A stretch of DNA of 64,000 nt, taken from assembly GCA_030068145.1 (NCBI GenBank), contig JAPJBO010000142.1, positions 186,001-250,000 on the forward strand. Direction: 5' to 3'. Each line of letters starts with the position of its first letter. Within the stretch, counting starts at the first letter, position 1. This document shows positions 55,345-64,000 of the stretch, one piece after another. The stretch comes from Diplonema papillatum. Taxonomy: Eukaryota; Euglenozoa; Diplonemea; Diplonemida; Diplonemidae. The notes beneath the pieces were generated by a model that was given only the letters and a program-made list of their open reading frames with translations, was not told where the DNA came from and did not search any database. A program made the translations under genes and the position numbers.

Positions 55345-56090
55345 ACAATGCCGTCACTTAATTTGTCACCGCTGTTTCGATTCCTGCAGAAGAGTGCGAG
55401 CGCAGTGCGCAGCAAGCCGTTCTTGCCGTTCCTTTTGTTTTCAGCGTTTCATTATTCTTACTTCTCCTGTTTTTTCTCCCCGGTCTTTCTGCCACACAGG
55501 ACGAGGGGTGGGGTGCATGAATTGCATGGATCCGAACGAACACCATGTTTTCAGGAATTGTGCGTCTCCTGTTATACGCGAAACTCCTGGGCTTGGTAGG
55601 CATAATAGGCATGATAGGCATGCGTTGTTGTAGTGTCATCTTTTGCCCACCTGTACCCCGAATGGCACTCGCTTGCGTTTTCTTTCTTCATTTCTTTGCT
55701 TGCTGTGGCCACATGCAACACGAGGAAGCCAGTAGGACAGGCATAGTTGATCGTGTTTAGCTGGATCCTCTTCCCAGGGGTTTCTGAGACCTGAGCAGGT
55801 GATCTTGTTCTCCTCCTGTTTTGAGCCTTACTAATGCGCTGCTGGTGTTCAGTTCTCAGTTGCGGCTCGATGTGCTCCTTTGGGTTTGGTTGTCCCTCCA
55901 CAGGCAGTGATTGGGGGGCTCTTCTACCTTCAAGTGTTTTCGTGGTGCGGGATTTTGCGTGGATCCGGGCTTGCCTTTCGTGTTTCCCTTCTCTTCTTTG
56001 CAACTGCGGACTGCGTATGCGGCATCGTCCATTAAGAATGCAGATTATCGCCACAGATTCTTTGCATTCTAACCCAAACCATCACGAACG
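55345..56090. other. intergenic, no gene called
   Basis: A minus-strand frame of 160 codons (55572-56054) is open but rich in rare-looking codons. A three-fold AGGCAT.ATAGGCATGATAGG minisatellite is at 55598. Confidence 0.4.
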
Positions 56091-56430
56091 ATGGGGCCGT
56101 TTGAACTTCTTGCCTCTGGTGGGCTGCAGGACCAGGTCCTGGGGAAACCCAAAACATGGAATGGGGGGGTTGCCGGTAGCTCTGGTGGGAGGGGGGGTAG
56201 ACTGCAGGAGGATGTCCTTTTTGCAAACGAGTCGCAAAACGGCTCGAAGCACTTCACACAAAGCTTCAAAGAGCCGAACGAAGAACTGGCAGCTGTGCAA
56301 GCAGTTGTTGTGAGTCCGTCGTCAACGTGTGTTCTGTTCCGAAGGTTTGAGCCGTATATCCTCACAGGCTGTTCCCCCGACCTCTTTCATCATCAATAGG
56401 GCAACCGCGCACATGTACGTACGCGTGTGA
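56091..56430 (+). CDS. small two-exon gene, 93 aa, unrecognised
   Basis: Exons are 56091-56309 and 56368-56430 with a 58-nt intron (GTGAGT...TATATCCTCACAG), phase 0. The product begins MGPFELLASGGLQDQVLG, has a Gly/Ser/Arg stretch and a charged helix (EPNEELAAVQAVV), and ends ATAHMYVRV with TGA. It lies 123 bp upstream of DBR1 on the same strand. Function unknown. A clean donor and acceptor support it; no homologue is recognised. Confidence 0.5.
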
Positions 56431-56553
56431 ACACTCACGCTCCAAACGGAAAAACTACCCAGCATGCAGTGAAAAAGGGCCGGGGAACTAGGGCGGGGGA
56501 AGGGCCGTGTAAGCCCCCTCTTCGTTCTCGCTCAGCAGTCGAAACCGCGCATA

Positions 56554-57921
56554 ATGTTGATAGCAGTCGAAGGCTGCTGCCATGGGGACCTCGACGTCAT
56601 CTACGAATCGCTTCGGGCCGCGGAGAATACATACGGCGCGAAGGTAGAGCTGCTGCTGATCTGCGGGGACTTCCAGGCGACGAGGAATCGGAACGACCTC
56701 GAGAGCCTTGCGTGCCCGCCTAAATACAGGCAAATGGGCGACTTCGAGAAGTACTACCGCGGCGTCAAAGAGGCGCCGGTGCTGACCATTTTCATCGGCG
56801 GGAACCACGAGGCGTCGAACCACCTGTGGGAGAACTACTACGGGGGCTGGGTCGCGAAGAACATCTACTTCATGGGCCACTCGGGGGTCGTCCAGGCGAA
56901 GGGGCTGACCATCGCCGGCATGAGCGGGATCTACAAGGACAAGGATTTTTACCGCGGGTACACCGAGCGCCCGCCGTACGGCGGCGACGCCCAGCGGTCG
57001 ATATACCACGTCCGCGATTTCGAGCTCGCGAAGATGAAGGCGTACTCGGGGCCGCCGGTCGACATCGTGCTCACCCACGACTGGCCGAGGGGGATTTACG
57101 AGTTCGGGAACAAGGCGCAGCTGGTCCGGCGGAAGCCCGCGTTCAAGGACGAAGTCAACGAGGGCAGCTTGGGGTCGCCGGTGGCGCGCGAGCTTCTCGA
57201 CGCGCTGCGGCCCCCGTACTTCTTCTCCGGGCACCTGCACGTCCAGTTCCCGGCGGTCGTCGACTGGTCCAAAAGCGAGGTGGCGCCCGTCCACAAACTG
57301 ACGCAGTTCCTCGCCCTTGACAAGTGTTTGCCAGGCAGGTCGTTCCTGCAAGTCATCGACGTCCCAAACGGCGACGCCTCCGACGTCTCGGTCTCGCGGC
57401 CAATCGAGTGGCTGGCGGTGCTGAAGGCAAGCGACTCGTTTTTCCCAGCAAACAGGACCGAGTGCCGGATGGCGCCGCTGCTGGCCTCGTTGAAAGCCGA
57501 TGTTCAGTCAGCCCTAGGGCAGCTCCGCGAAAAGCTGGGCACTTCTGGCGTGCCGGTGCCGAGCTGGGACCCGGCGTGGGCGAAGGACGGGGAGATCGAG
57601 CGGCGGTGGCTCGAGACAGACCACCCGCAGACGCGCGCGGTCTGCGACCTGCTGGGCATCGAGAACAAAATCAAGCGCCCCGACTCGGCCTCCGGCGCCG
57701 GCTCGAAGGGCGCGCGGCTCCCGTCGTCGGTTGCCGGCACCCGCAGCCAGCTCGCGTCCATCCAAGGCGGCCTCACCGACGCCAACAAACTCTTGGACGA
57801 CCTCCTCAACGCCCCGCAGCCCCCCGCCCCTGGAAACCAGACCGCTCCTCCACCCAATCAAGGGGAGCCCAACGAGCCCGCTGACGACGGCGAGCTGTTC
57901 CAGATCTTTGTCGACACCTAA
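56554..57921 (+). CDS. DBR1: RNA lariat debranching enzyme
   Basis: A single exon of 455 aa. It hydrolyses the 2'-5' bond of intron lariats in the nucleus. The metallophosphoesterase motifs are all present: EGCCHGDLD at about 6-14, GDFQATRN at about 38-45, GGNHEASNHL at 82-91, HDWPRGIY at 175-182 and GHLHVQF at 226-232. DBR1-specific stretches include PPKYRQM, SGIYKDKDFYRG and FLALDKCLPGRSFLQV. The C-terminal 170 residues are variable and end in a polar, disordered tail, as is common in the family. A pyrimidine-rich tract ending TTCTCGCTCAG lies 25 bp before the ATG and could be a 5' splice acceptor (cis or trans). The enzyme fits the many introns in this window. Confidence 0.95.
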   Translation: MLIAVEGCCHGDLDVIYESLRAAENTYGAKVELLLICGDFQATRNRNDLESLACPPKYRQMGDFEKYYRGVKEAPVLTIFIGGNHEASNHLWENYYGGWVAKNIYFMGHSGVVQAKGLTIAGMSGIYKDKDFYRGYTERPPYGGDAQRSIYHVRDFELAKMKAYSGPPVDIVLTHDWPRGIYEFGNKAQLVRRKPAFKDEVNEGSLGSPVARELLDALRPPYFFSGHLHVQFPAVVDWSKSEVAPVHKLTQFLALDKCLPGRSFLQVIDVPNGDASDVSVSRPIEWLAVLKASDSFFPANRTECRMAPLLASLKADVQSALGQLREKLGTSGVPVPSWDPAWAKDGEIERRWLETDHPQTRAVCDLLGIENKIKRPDSASGAGSKGARLPSSVAGTRSQLASIQGGLTDANKLLDDLLNAPQPPAPGNQTAPPPNQGEPNEPADDGELFQIFVDT

Positions 57922-57933
57922 GATCCCGCGTCG

Positions 57934-58300
57934 TTGCCCAACCGTGCAAACGTGTGCTGCGCCCGCTCGGTATTGGAAGCGTTCGGACTCCGCCGCCGTC
58001 TGCGGCGTCGAAAGGGGTGCAACTCCCTCGTCGGTGGCTGGTATTGTCACAAACTCGCTTCCGTCCAAGACCCACCGATGCACAATCTTTTCGTCACCAC
58101 ACCACTCGCACTTGAGCCAGTCCGGTCCTGCATCCAGCCGGCTACAATGGTCCAGCTTAGACAGTTCACACCCGTCCTGTCGACCACACTTTTGCCAGAT
58201 CAGAAGGAATCCATTCGACTGTGCCTGCAGCCCGGCACGAACAAGCCCGACACGATGTCCTCGGAGACGGCTACAAATGGAACAATTTGATTGTGCGCAG
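57934..58300 (-). CDS. possible Cys-rich zinc-binding exon, antisense-side neighbour of DBR1
   Basis: On the minus strand the frame opens after AAAGGAG at 58301 and reads NCSICSRLRGH, then LIWQKCGRQDGCELSKLDHC, then WLKCEWCGDEKIVHRWVLDG. This is a series of CxxC, CxxxxxC, HC and CxxC pairs, as in zinc ribbons or CW-type fingers. The frame stays open beyond 57934 into the antisense of DBR1, where I cannot tell coding from shadow. A possible start exon lies at about 58492-58450 (MNEQPVDRAQHCEKA) with a GTATTG donor of matching phase. The plus strand is also open here for 118 codons, but without such a pattern. Confidence 0.4.
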
Positions 58301-58761
58301 CTCCTTTAATCTGTTTTCTTGATGTAGCGAGAGTTGGGATACATTGTCATCGATCGGGGGTTTCCTGACAAAGTTCATTTGTAAGCACCAGAAGACTGCT
58401 CCTTCTAGCTAAAGGCGAAGTTCAATTCGTCGACTGAGCAATACGCTGCCTTTTCGCAGTGCTGCGCGCGATCAACGGGCTGCTCATTCATGCCCGCAGA
58501 TAGTTGCGGTTTAGGTTTCCGTTTGCTTCGGCCCGCTTGGTTCTCAGGAAGGAAACCGTGGCTCGACTTGCCGAACGACAGCTAAATCCGAAGAATCCGC
58601 GAGAAAAGCTTGGCGAACCTCCCGCTCCGCCCAGCAGCCCTCTGCGGTCCTCCAAATATGGCTCAGTGTGCACATGCAAATGACTGAGAGTTTTGCCGGA
58701 AAAAATATTGCCCTTCAATCCTCTAGAGAAACTGGCCTGTGAAGAGCCGAAGCCAGCACCT

Positions 58762-59146
58762 TAATATGAGACCAAAAGGGGGGGTTTGGGCATATGTTTT
58801 CTGGCATAGTAAGATACTGGGCAAGTGGGGTGTAGGACCTACACCCCCCCAAAAACCATGTTTGCGAGCCGATTTCGCTCAAATGCTCTCGGCGAGCCTT
58901 CTTTTGAGCACAAAACGCTGTTTTTTTGGATTTCTGGGAGGCCCCAGGTAGGGTAACGCCTGTACAATGACTTTGCCGCAGCACCCACCCGCCTTATGTG
59001 TCCGTGGCTTAAAGGACCGAAACACGGCGCAGACGGGACCAGTGCGGTGTTGAGCACATACCCATTCCAAGCACGTTCTTGCAATCCCCCCCCCCCCCTT
59101 TTGGCACGTTCTTGCAATCCCCCCCCTTTTGGCATCGTCTCATATG
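58762..59146. mobile_element. R1-related MITE-like element, about 385 bp
   Basis: The ends are inverted: ATATGAGACCAAAAGGGGGG at 58762, and GGCATCGTCTCATATG at 59131-59146. The R1 core (GGCTTAAAGGACCGAAACAC, AGTGCGGTGTTGAGCACATA) is at 58995-59085. Target duplications were not resolved. Confidence 0.65.
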
Positions 59147-59679
59147 TTGAATCGGTACCCGTGTTCAAACAGCACCCGGTTATCCGCAGGGGATACTAAT
59201 TAGCAAAAGATTGACACACAAGTAAATATCCAGGATTCAAAGCAAACCCGAAAAAAAAAAAAAAAAAAAAAGCAAGCTCCCCCGCACGACAAAAACACCA
59301 CACCGCGCGCCGAGAGCAGAAATCTCCGTAGGTCTCTGTGTGGTCTCGGTCCTCCAAGCCATGCGCAAGTAGAGGCGCGCGGATCTGGGAAGGAGACGAA
59401 AACCACGCTTTCAGGAAAACCCGATCGCAAAAACGGGGGGTTCCGCCGCCCGATCACCGAAACCGCGCGCGATTAAAAGTTGAGGGTGTTGTAGGACCAC
59501 AGCTGTGTGCTGTCAACATCTACCGAAAAGGCGGTTGAGCGTGCGAGCACGCTCACCACACACGACTACTCGGGAAAGAGCTTGAAGCGGTGAACGAAGT
59601 CCGAGCTGCGTGCTGTACCTTTTGCCTGGACTCTCGGCTTGTTCAAGTTTAGGTGTCTCTACTGCGGAGCCGCCCGGTC
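59147..59679. other. intergenic leader region of the next gene
   Basis: An A20 run is at 59252. No gene is seen. A possible acceptor-like TTGTTCAAGTTTAG lies about 28 bp before the ATG at 59680. Confidence 0.4.
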
Positions 59680-61047
59680 ATGAATTACACATTAGGAGGG
59701 AGCCCGTTGCCGTGGCAATGTGTCGTGAGGAACGGGACCTCGCGTTCGCCTTCGCCCCCCAGCAGGAGCAAAGGGAGGAATGCGAGCATCGATGAAAGTG
59801 CGTTCCGAGCCGGGTACACGACGACTATCGCGCCGCCATCGCCGCGGTCAGCATCGTCCTCGTCACAGAGAAGACGCAGCGCCGGCGATATCCAGCCCAC
59901 AGGCCATCGCCTGCCGCAGCAACGCGGCTCGCCACTCGCCCCGAATTCTCCCGGGTTCCCGTCTTCTCCCTTGCAGGCGAATCGCCCTACCTTCGCTCCA
60001 GGCTTCTTCGCCGATGCACTGCCTGGCCTCACTCAGTGCACGGCGGCCGACGGCGAAATCCCGGTCCAGCTGAGCATCAAGCTCAACCCGAGCCCGCCGC
60101 CGTCTGTCGACATTGCCGTGCACACTGTCGTCACCTGCGGCTCGGCGCAGTATGCGCTGCCGACCGTGCAGCTCCCGGTCCAATTCGGGCACCAGGTGGG
60201 TTCCGGCCGGCTGCCGGAACCTGCCGAAATTGTGCCGGGGCCGTTTACCCGCGGGTCGCGCAGCACACTAAACAGAGCCACAGGCTCCCGCGACTCGCTC
60301 GCGTCGAGCTGCCAGCTGCAGGGGTCTGTGGTCCGGCTGAACATGACGAACTTGACGAGAGGCCTGCGGGCAAATATAACGCTCCCTGCCAGCTTCGAGT
60401 TCCGTCTAGTATCGCTAAAGCGGGCGTTGGATGTAAGCGGGACGGGGTACGTCGAGCAAGTTCTGGCATACTCCTCACTTGACATTACCGAGCAGTCCTT
60501 TTACGATGCTTCTTCTGAGCTCGACTTACAAGCAGCGCAACGAGGGCACAACGACACCACGTCTCACGTAGCTCTTCAACCCCTCTGCGATGACCTACAG
60601 GAGATAGCGACCCCAGTGACTATATGTTCCAACCAGCAGCTCCTCCACTTAGTATCCGACTCGATCCTGCTGAAGGCCTCTTCGCTCGAGGTGTTGATCC
60701 AGCCGCTGACGCCGTCTCTGGCAGCGCTTTCTCAAATGCTGAACCAGCAGCAAATGCACACTCGCCCACCATGCAGCCCGGTCGCCTCTAGCTCTCGCAA
60801 GAGTGTATCGTTTCGCCTGAACGAAGACAGTGTTCGGCACAGTGACGTGCACGATGATCGGGAAGATGATGAGGAGCCGCTCACGACGTACATCAACGTG
60901 CAGCAAAGCAGCCCTGGACACAACTCCTGGGAAACGCCGCACAAAAAAGAGGGGCACCAACGCCGTCACATCTCGGGCTGGCAAGTAATTCTCTGCATAA
61001 TCGTCCTGCTTGGACTTATCGGTTGCATCGTCTCCGTCGCATCGTGA
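59680..61047 (+). CDS. tail-anchored single-pass membrane protein, 455 aa, unrecognised
   Basis: The first ATG is at 59680 (MNYTLGGSPLPWQCVVRNGT). The N-terminal 110 residues are Ser/Arg/Pro-rich. A beta-rich region at about 110-250 (FADALPGLTQCTAADGEIPV, VVTCGSAQYALPTVQLPVQF) follows. A helical stretch at about 315-365 (QLLHLVSDSILLKASSLEVL) comes next, then an acidic linker. One hydrophobic helix is at the extreme C-terminus (VILCIIVLLGLIGCIVSVAS). This is tail-anchor topology, with the bulk in the cytosol. I do not recognise a SNARE, B5 or VAP motif. The QLLHLVSD motif is also in the dynein-light-chain-like protein at 17509, perhaps by coincidence. Confidence 0.6.
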   Translation: MNYTLGGSPLPWQCVVRNGTSRSPSPPSRSKGRNASIDESAFRAGYTTTIAPPSPRSASSSSQRRRSAGDIQPTGHRLPQQRGSPLAPNSPGFPSSPLQANRPTFAPGFFADALPGLTQCTAADGEIPVQLSIKLNPSPPPSVDIAVHTVVTCGSAQYALPTVQLPVQFGHQVGSGRLPEPAEIVPGPFTRGSRSTLNRATGSRDSLASSCQLQGSVVRLNMTNLTRGLRANITLPASFEFRLVSLKRALDVSGTGYVEQVLAYSSLDITEQSFYDASSELDLQAAQRGHNDTTSHVALQPLCDDLQEIATPVTICSNQQLLHLVSDSILLKASSLEVLIQPLTPSLAALSQMLNQQQMHTRPPCSPVASSSRKSVSFRLNEDSVRHSDVHDDREDDEEPLTTYINVQQSSPGHNSWETPHKKEGHQRRHISGWQVILCIIVLLGLIGCIVSVAS

Positions 61048-61244
61048 CCATGAAAACAGGCTGCTGCTGGAAAAGGCAGGGCTACATCCCGTCATTCAAA
61101 AGGCGCTTAGTGACCGTGTAGACCAGGTTCGACATCTTGTTGGTGCTCTTGAGGGACGACGCTGTGCACCAGAGCTGATTCAACGTGTCGAGAAGAAACA
61201 AAGCCGAGAGAACACTTAAGCAGCCAATGCGAGTGACTCCTGAC

Positions 61245-61385
61245 TTTTCTTTTTGAGTACCCTGCTTTGTAGGAAGTACTTGACAAGGCCTTCAATTGCA
61301 AATATCTCAGAGGAGGAAATGTGCGGTGACACATTCAGTGTTGGGCGCGAGCGTTCAAGAAAAAGACCCCTCAAGCCTCTGTCGA
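61245..61385. repeat. S1 repeat copy
   Basis: TACCCTGCTTTGTAGGAAGT, CAATTGCAAATATCTCAGAG and GGAGGAAATGTGC blocks match 17188-17350. Confidence 0.65.
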
Positions 61386-63514
61386 AATAAGCACCGGCGG
61401 CCCCTCCGGGTGTTTTCGTAGTGGCATTTCTGGGTCAACGGCTGCACATAATAAAGTTAAACGAACCGCGAGGTGCTACACGGTGGAATCCTGCCTCAGC
61501 AGTAAAGAAGGAACGCTGAGTCGGAATAACAGTAAAACGCGAGTGAGTTTACGCCCAAAAACCTTAACTCTAAAGAGCTGGTGTGTGTACCTGCTACTAA
61601 CTCTGGCTTTGGCTCGAGCTTCTGAGTCTACTCGACCCTAAAGCAGGAACAGGATCAGTGCGGTGTTGAGCACATGGCCACCTCAACCTCCCGTCACCAC
61701 TTTTGACGATTCTTCAACCCGGAGGTGCAGTGTCCGAAATCCAGCCCGCTCCCGCGTTTTTCGACATACAAAGTACGAATAGATGAAAAGTCTCATTGGG
61801 GCCCGCTGCATCCACAACAACGCCGTCAGCCAACAGAAAGTTGCAAGGCAGCAGATAGCGCCACCAGTTGGCCGTCGAGGCGGCTAGTAGGTGGTCGTGT
61901 GCCCCGGTTGGTCTTACGCATAGAGGCGTCTGTTTGCTACGAGCCAGCCACACTGGTCGCAAACGCGCCGCCCAGGCGGCAAAGCCTGGGAAAGCAGCGT
62001 TTCCATTCCACAAACCTTAAGCCTGCGCTCAAAAAGCAGCCTTGGCTGCCTCTGATACACTTACCTCTCTACTTTTCGATTTTACGAACTGGACCCTTCC
62101 CAGTCGAAATCGCGATACACAGGAATTCTGCTTCGCTAGTCTGCCTGCGCCTGTAGTAGCTGATGCTGCCTACTGCTCGGTGCAAGACTGCAGGGAATGA
62201 AGAACTCAAGTCGAACCCATCCAAGAATATCACCGTGCTAGAATCCACCGACAAAACCTACCCCCAACCACCTGTTTTTTTGGGTGGCTTACAGGAACAC
62301 AACACGGCGCCGACGGGACCAGTGCGGTGTTGAGCACCTATCCATTTTAAGCACTTCTTGCAACCCCCCCCTCCCAACCACCTGTTTTTGGGGTGGCTTG
62401 GCGCCTGTGCTGCATAATCCTATCGTGATGTCTGAACACCAGCTCACGCACGGGATGAGGAACCACCGTTTTTTTTTTTGGCAAACGCCCTCTTCACTCT
62501 TTCCCCGCAGCCCTCATCTTGACGTGCGAGCACTGCTGACGCGCCGCCGTTGCTCTGTGCTCGGATCGGCGCCGCCCAGACGTGCATCACTCGTTTTGTT
62601 TTGTTGGTTGAATGCACCGACCTGCTTCCAGACTCGCTTCCGAACGAGAACGATGCGTACAACTACCACTTCCGAACACGCTGCCATCACGGCATCGCCC
62701 TATTGCGCCGCTGTGTCTGACGACACATTTAGCCGCTCGCCGAAGTCGATGACACATTCAACGTCCTCCTTTCGTTCTTTCGCGCTTTGCACACGCACAT
62801 GAATGAAACTGGAACAGCCAAATCTAGCTTCCTCTCCAACGCCGTACCGAAGCCACCGTTTCTCGGACAACGACTTCCCAATGGCCAGTCGGCACCAGCG
62901 TCCCAGCAGTCTCGAGAGCAAGGGACCACTAGGTTGCGGTGGTCTGTTTTTCAGGGTGATGCCTTTTGCGGCTTCGCTCCGCGTAAAAGCACCTCCTCAG
63001 CAACCAAAAAGCGGCGCCGGGGCGTCGGTACTACCCGCGCGCCCGAGACCCACCTGCAAACAGGGGCGAAAAACCTTGCGAGAGACTGTCATGCTGACTG
63101 ACAGGCTGTATTTTCCTAAGCATCATCACCCCCTTGTATCGGCTCAGTTGAACAGTCGTGTTTGAAACACCGGAGATAAACAGTGTCAGCAGGCTGGCGA
63201 GGTGAAAGCGAGCTGCGTGCAACACCCGCATTGCACACCATAGCGGCCCACACCCGTTTGCGCGAGCACTCTTTGTTTCAGTCCTCGTACTCTCCTCCCA
63301 CGCAACTCTAAAAATGAACAAGGAAAATAACGGTATTCCAACGACCCAATCAAAACAGCAGCAACAAATGTTCTATTTTACGTCTCAAGCTGCATGATAC
63401 AATAGCGCGACTCCGTTCGATAAACCCGCACCGTCATGGGCTGAAGCCGAAGGCCGGGGCCTCAACACAACACGTACGAGCGAGTAATGATAGTCGAGAT
63501 TCCGGGCTGGCGGG
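61386..63514. other. intergenic with R1 fragments and ambiguous exons
   Basis: R1 fragments are at 61650-61690 and 62284-62370; the latter is flanked by direct repeats of CCCAACCACCTGTTTTT (62264 and 62371). A minus-strand ATG near 62001 opens METLLSQALPPGRRVCDQCG up to a GTAAGA donor. At 62700-63100 both strands are open. None is called as a gene. Confidence 0.4.
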
Positions 63515-64000
63515 TCACTTCTTGGAACTGATCCCATCGAAAGTTCGGCCTCTACTGCTCAGCACTACTTGCAATAAATTGGTTTGCCGCACCTCCTCTT
63601 TCAGGACGGCGGAGAGATCGTTGCCAACGGCCTTCATGGCTTTTGCAACCATGGCGGGGAGTTCCGCTGCAAGGGGCTTGCGCGCGGGTGGATCAGCAGC
63701 AAAACTGAAAAGGGGCATGACGGGTTCCATGGCTTCCAAGGCCGTTACAAGAGCTGCACACGTTTCTGTGACGTCTGCATCGCTGAACTTCCCCGCAAGT
63801 AGTTGGATACTCTCGGGTGTGGTGTTCCTTTTCAGTTCTTTCTCAAGAAATGCTGGAAGAGACTGCAGGCGGGGGACCAGGTGGGCAAGGCATCTGAAGG
63901 TGGAATCCCACCTCGTGTCGTTGATAGAGGGGGGGTATTCCGGGCTGGGACGTTGCTCGCGTTGTGGTTCTGGTGTCAAGTCCACTGGCACGTTCTCATT
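63515..64000 (-). mobile_element. hAT-transposase-like fragment, 5' end outside window
   Basis: The frame runs in from the window edge and ends at a TGA/TAA-type stop at 63515 (162 codons visible). The string NDTRWDSTFRCLAHLVPRLQ resembles the conserved TRWNST segment of hAT-family transposases. It is followed by about 110 helical residues. The C-terminal hAT dimerisation motif is not visible, so the copy is probably truncated or divergent, or a domesticated relative. The full gene lies to the right. Confidence 0.5.

Overview
This window looks like nuclear DNA of a flagellated unicellular eukaryote. The genes have GT-AG introns and GC-rich exons (high third-position GC), and they lie in lower-GC, repeat-rich intergenic DNA. 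Genes occur on both strands and there are no bacterial-style operons. An RNA lariat debranching enzyme, a mitochondrial 2-oxoglutarate carrier, a PPR protein and an axonemal-dynein-light-chain-like protein all fit a protist with mitochondria and a flagellum. I cannot name the lineage from this sequence. A euglenozoan, diplonemid-like organism is one guess, based only on overall style.

Layout. 1-4070: repeats plus weak candidate exons. 4071-7467: secreted malectin/CBM multidomain protein (2 exons). 7468-15057: small-gene candidates, including a convincing 3-exon gene at 10824-11334, a long (GT)n tract, a 1.4-kb 16-bp satellite and a tRNA-like Pol III unit. 15058-16755: PPR protein (2 exons). 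17509-18699: axonemal-dynein-light-chain-like protein. 19694-31307: a giant fibronectin-III protein, which I infer to be one gene of about 3020 aa. Its 2.55-kb intron carries a separate two-ORF element coding for Cys/His-rich basic proteins. 31308-32235: partial tandem duplications of that gene's 3' end. 33399-36293: coiled-coil protein. 37.4-40.0 kb: two MITE-like elements and a 2-exon gene. 41420-43061: stand-alone FAD/NADPH reductase module. 43.5-46.5 kb: foldback elements, an insertion into a repeat, and a 5' duplicate of the next gene. 46929-48080: J-domain membrane protein. 48699-49086: internally deleted copy of the Cys/His element. 49387-51884: 2-oxoglutarate/malate carrier (3 exons). 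51909-55344: several small multi-exon genes. 56091-57921: a small 2-exon gene and DBR1. 59680-61047: tail-anchored protein. 63515-64000: hAT-transposase-like fragment running off the window.

Most small genes were found by joining short exons by hand. The criteria were GT/AG sites, matching phase, stop position and protein-like codon use, so they need RNA evidence. The most interesting object is the Cys/His element. Each ORF is followed by a repeated promoter-like block ending in ACTTAACGG, and the second copy has lost ORF2 exactly as recombination between two such repeats would predict.
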